Assembly: GCF_002288525.1 (NCBI RefSeq)
Contig: NZ_CP023067.1
Location: forward strand, 2,676,501-2,740,500
Length of the DNA stretch: 64,000 nt
Origin: Sinorhizobium sojae CCBAU 05684
Lineage (GTDB): Bacteria; Pseudomonadota; Alphaproteobacteria; Rhizobiales; Rhizobiaceae
Direction: 5' to 3'
Shown here in pieces: positions 62,456 to 64,000 of the stretch; the first letter of the stretch is position 1; every line of letters begins with the position of its first letter. The notes below the pieces were generated by a model. The model did not search any database, was not told the origin of the DNA, and worked only from the letters and a program-made list of their open reading frames with translations. The position numbers and the translations under genes are program-made.

Positions 62456-63997
62456 TTAAGCAGCATCGCGCAGCGGATTGTCCGGATCGATGCCGTAATC
62501 CTTGAGTTTGCGATAGAGAGTCGAGCGGCCGATGCCGAGTTTGCGTGCCACTTGGCTCATCTGCCCGCGATAGAACTTCAATGCAAAGCGAATCAGCTCT
62601 TCCTCCACGTCGGAGAGCTTGCGCACGTCTCCGCCCTCGTCGACACTGGCGATGGCGTTCTCGACCCGTCCCTCCGGTACCTGCTCCCTCGAAGTGGGTT
62701 TTGCGGATGCGGCGACATCGGGCCGCACGAAGCCGATGAAGTCTTCCGCGGCGCGCCGCTCCGGCCCCGCCTCACCCCAGGAAAAGCCGCTTCGGTCTGC
62801 AACCACGTAACCCGGTATCTGTGTGGCGATCTGGGGGAAATCCTTGACCGTCAGTTCGTCGCCTTCGGCGAGCACCACGGCGCGGAAAATCGCATTCTCC
62901 AGCTGGCGGATATTGCCCGGCCAGTCATAGGCGGTGAGCAGCGCCAGTGCGCCGCTCGCAACCGTCAGGCGCTGATTGAGCCTCTGCTCGGCGGCGAAGC
63001 GCTCCACGAAGGCGCGCACCAGCACGGGGATATCCTCCTTGCGCCGGCGCAGAGCCGGAATTGTGATCGGGAAGACATTCAGCCGGTAATAGAGATCCTC
63101 GCGGAAACGCCCGTCGCGCACCTCATTGATCAGGTCCTTGTTGGTGGCCGAGATCAGCCGCACGTCGACCTTCTGCGGCTGGCGGGCACCGATCGTTTCG
63201 ATCTCGCCCTGCTGGACGGCGCGCAGCAGCTTCACCTGCACCTCGAGGGGCAGGTCGCCGATCTCATCGAGGAACAGCGTGCCGCCGTCAGCATCGACGA
63301 ATTTGCCCGCATGCTTTTCGGTTGCGCCGGTGAACGCGCCCTTTTCGTGGCCGAAGAGAATGGTTTCGACCAGGTTGTGCGGGATGGCGCCGCAATTGAC
63401 GGTGACGAAAGGCTTGTTGGCGCGATCGCTCGCCGCCTGGATCGCCCGCGCCACCATCTCCTTGCCGACGCCGGACTCGCCTTCGAGCACGATCGGAATG
63501 TTTGACTGCGCAGCGCGGCGGGCAAGGTCGAGAACACGGATCATCGCCGGGCTCGCAGATACGATGTCGTCGAAACCGATGGCGCCGCCGCGGGGGCGCC
63601 GCGCGGTTTTGACCTTGCCGTCGCGGCTCGCCATCTTCAGCGCATTGCCGATGGCGATCGACAGGCGCTCCGGCGACACCGGCTTGACGAGGAAATCGAA
63701 GGCGCCGGCCTGCATCGCCTGGACCACCGTCTCGATGCCGCCCTGGCCCGTCTGCACGATGACGGGCGTGTCGACGCCGCGTTCGGCAAGCGCCTCGAGG
63801 AAGCCGTGGCCGTTCATCTCCGGCATCAGCAGATCGAGCAGGATGACATTGATGATGCCGCCCTTGCGGCCCAGGAGCTCGAGCCCGCGGCGCCCGTTAT
63901 CGGCCACATGGGCGACATGGCCCAGCCGTTCGATCATGTTCGTCAGCAGCCGGCGCTGCACCGGATCGTCATCGATGACAAGAATATGGGATGTCAC
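62456..63997 (-). CDS. Sigma-54-dependent response regulator (NtrC family, TacA-like)
   Basis: 513 aa. Receiver domain about 1-125 with phosphoacceptor Asp55 (VILLDLLMPE). AAA+ ATPase about 145-370 with Walker A GESGVGKE (173-180) and the sigma-54 contact GAFTGA (220-225). Fis-type HTH at the C-terminus (KLGIGRSTLYRKLKDYGI). Most similar in plan to Caulobacter TacA. Its ATG lies three bases inside the window end, so the protein is complete; the histidine kinase partner is not in the window. Confidence 0.9.
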   Translation of the reverse strand: MTSHILVIDDDPVQRRLLTNMIERLGHVAHVADNGRRGLELLGRKGGIINVILLDLLMPEMNGHGFLEALAERGVDTPVIVQTGQGGIETVVQAMQAGAFDFLVKPVSPERLSIAIGNALKMASRDGKVKTARRPRGGAIGFDDIVSASPAMIRVLDLARRAAQSNIPIVLEGESGVGKEMVARAIQAASDRANKPFVTVNCGAIPHNLVETILFGHEKGAFTGATEKHAGKFVDADGGTLFLDEIGDLPLEVQVKLLRAVQQGEIETIGARQPQKVDVRLISATNKDLINEVRDGRFREDLYYRLNVFPITIPALRRRKEDIPVLVRAFVERFAAEQRLNQRLTVASGALALLTAYDWPGNIRQLENAIFRAVVLAEGDELTVKDFPQIATQIPGYVVADRSGFSWGEAGPERRAAEDFIGFVRPDVAASAKPTSREQVPEGRVENAIASVDEGGDVRKLSDVEEELIRFALKFYRGQMSQVARKLGIGRSTLYRKLKDYGIDPDNPLRDAA

Positions 63998-64000
63998 GAA

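Noticed and set aside
1-64000. CRISPR array, IS element, prophage or integrase
   Set aside because: No repeat-spacer pattern, transposase, integrase or phage structural gene was seen on either strand.

Overview
The window is high-GC, densely coded chromosomal DNA of an alphaproteobacterium of the Rhizobiaceae, most likely Sinorhizobium (Ensifer). The evidence is the gene set and order: tol-pal-tilS, sqdBDC (bacterial sulfolipid), ruvCAB, the zapA/6S RNA/fau neighbourhood, the tkt-gap-pgk-fba glycolytic cluster, rcdA with a CtrA box, gapR, and zinc-free forms of ribosomal proteins L31 and L36. Palindromic intergenic repeats of a kind I associate with this genus are also scattered through it. 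Genus is inferred from memory of these families; no alignment was run. No rRNA, tRNA, IS element, prophage or CRISPR array was found.

Layout. 37-7095 (minus): the envelope operon tolQ-tolR-tolA-tolB-pal-cpoB followed by tilS. 7446-10561 (plus): an NHEJ locus, a broken ku followed by an intact three-domain ligD, lying between tolQ and its usual partner ybgC (10574-11029, minus). 11096-14141: a Pho-box-like site and the sqdB-sqdD-sqdC sulfolipid operon. 14184-17453 (minus): ruvC-ruvA-ruvB and a metallophosphoesterase. 17623-18627: a luciferase-like flavin oxidoreductase. 18724-23635: a catabolic module with a DapA-family aldolase/dehydratase, a three-part TRAP transporter and a divergent GntR regulator with a clear palindromic operator. 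23695-27029 (minus): yebC, an MBL-fold hydrolase, a YmdB-type phosphoesterase and fau. 27033-29505: a gene-free stretch, a LysR regulator, 6S RNA, zapA and a DUF4164 coiled-coil gene.

29830-36097: the tkt, gap, glycolipid-binding-like gene, pgk and fba cluster. 36207-41272: a PhzF-like protein, a class III nucleotide cyclase fused to TolB-like and TPR regions, a 51-residue membrane protein, an MFS transporter and a DUF1192 gene. 41273-42603: tandem terminators, a CtrA box, rcdA and rpmE. 42800-48484: an ABC exporter, a KstD-like flavoprotein and a MotA/ExbB-like plus OmpA-like stator pair of unknown purpose. 48831-55353: suhB-type phosphatase, Sel1-repeat protein, ThiE-like protein, TSUP permease, ArsR regulator, two DUF465 genes and purEK. 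55522-60440: rpmJ, a TPR lipoprotein-like or secreted protein, pyk, DUF1036, an N-formylglutamate amidohydrolase, DUF1244 and gapR. 60458-63997 (minus): a DUF882 peptidase-like protein with a long low-complexity tail and a sigma-54 response regulator.

Most of this is core housekeeping. The parts that look accessory or changed are the ku-ligD insertion with a decayed ku, the TRAP/DapA module bounded by palindromic repeats (one of which has supplied the last codons of the DapA-like gene), and the LysR insertion that separates fau from 6S RNA. The least understood conserved unit is the stator-like pair at 46347-48484. Several regulatory sites are well supported by symmetry: the GntR operator at 22876, the CtrA box at 41569, the Pho-box-like repeat at 11096, the AT-rich palindrome before fba at 34847 and an unassigned palindrome at 62381.
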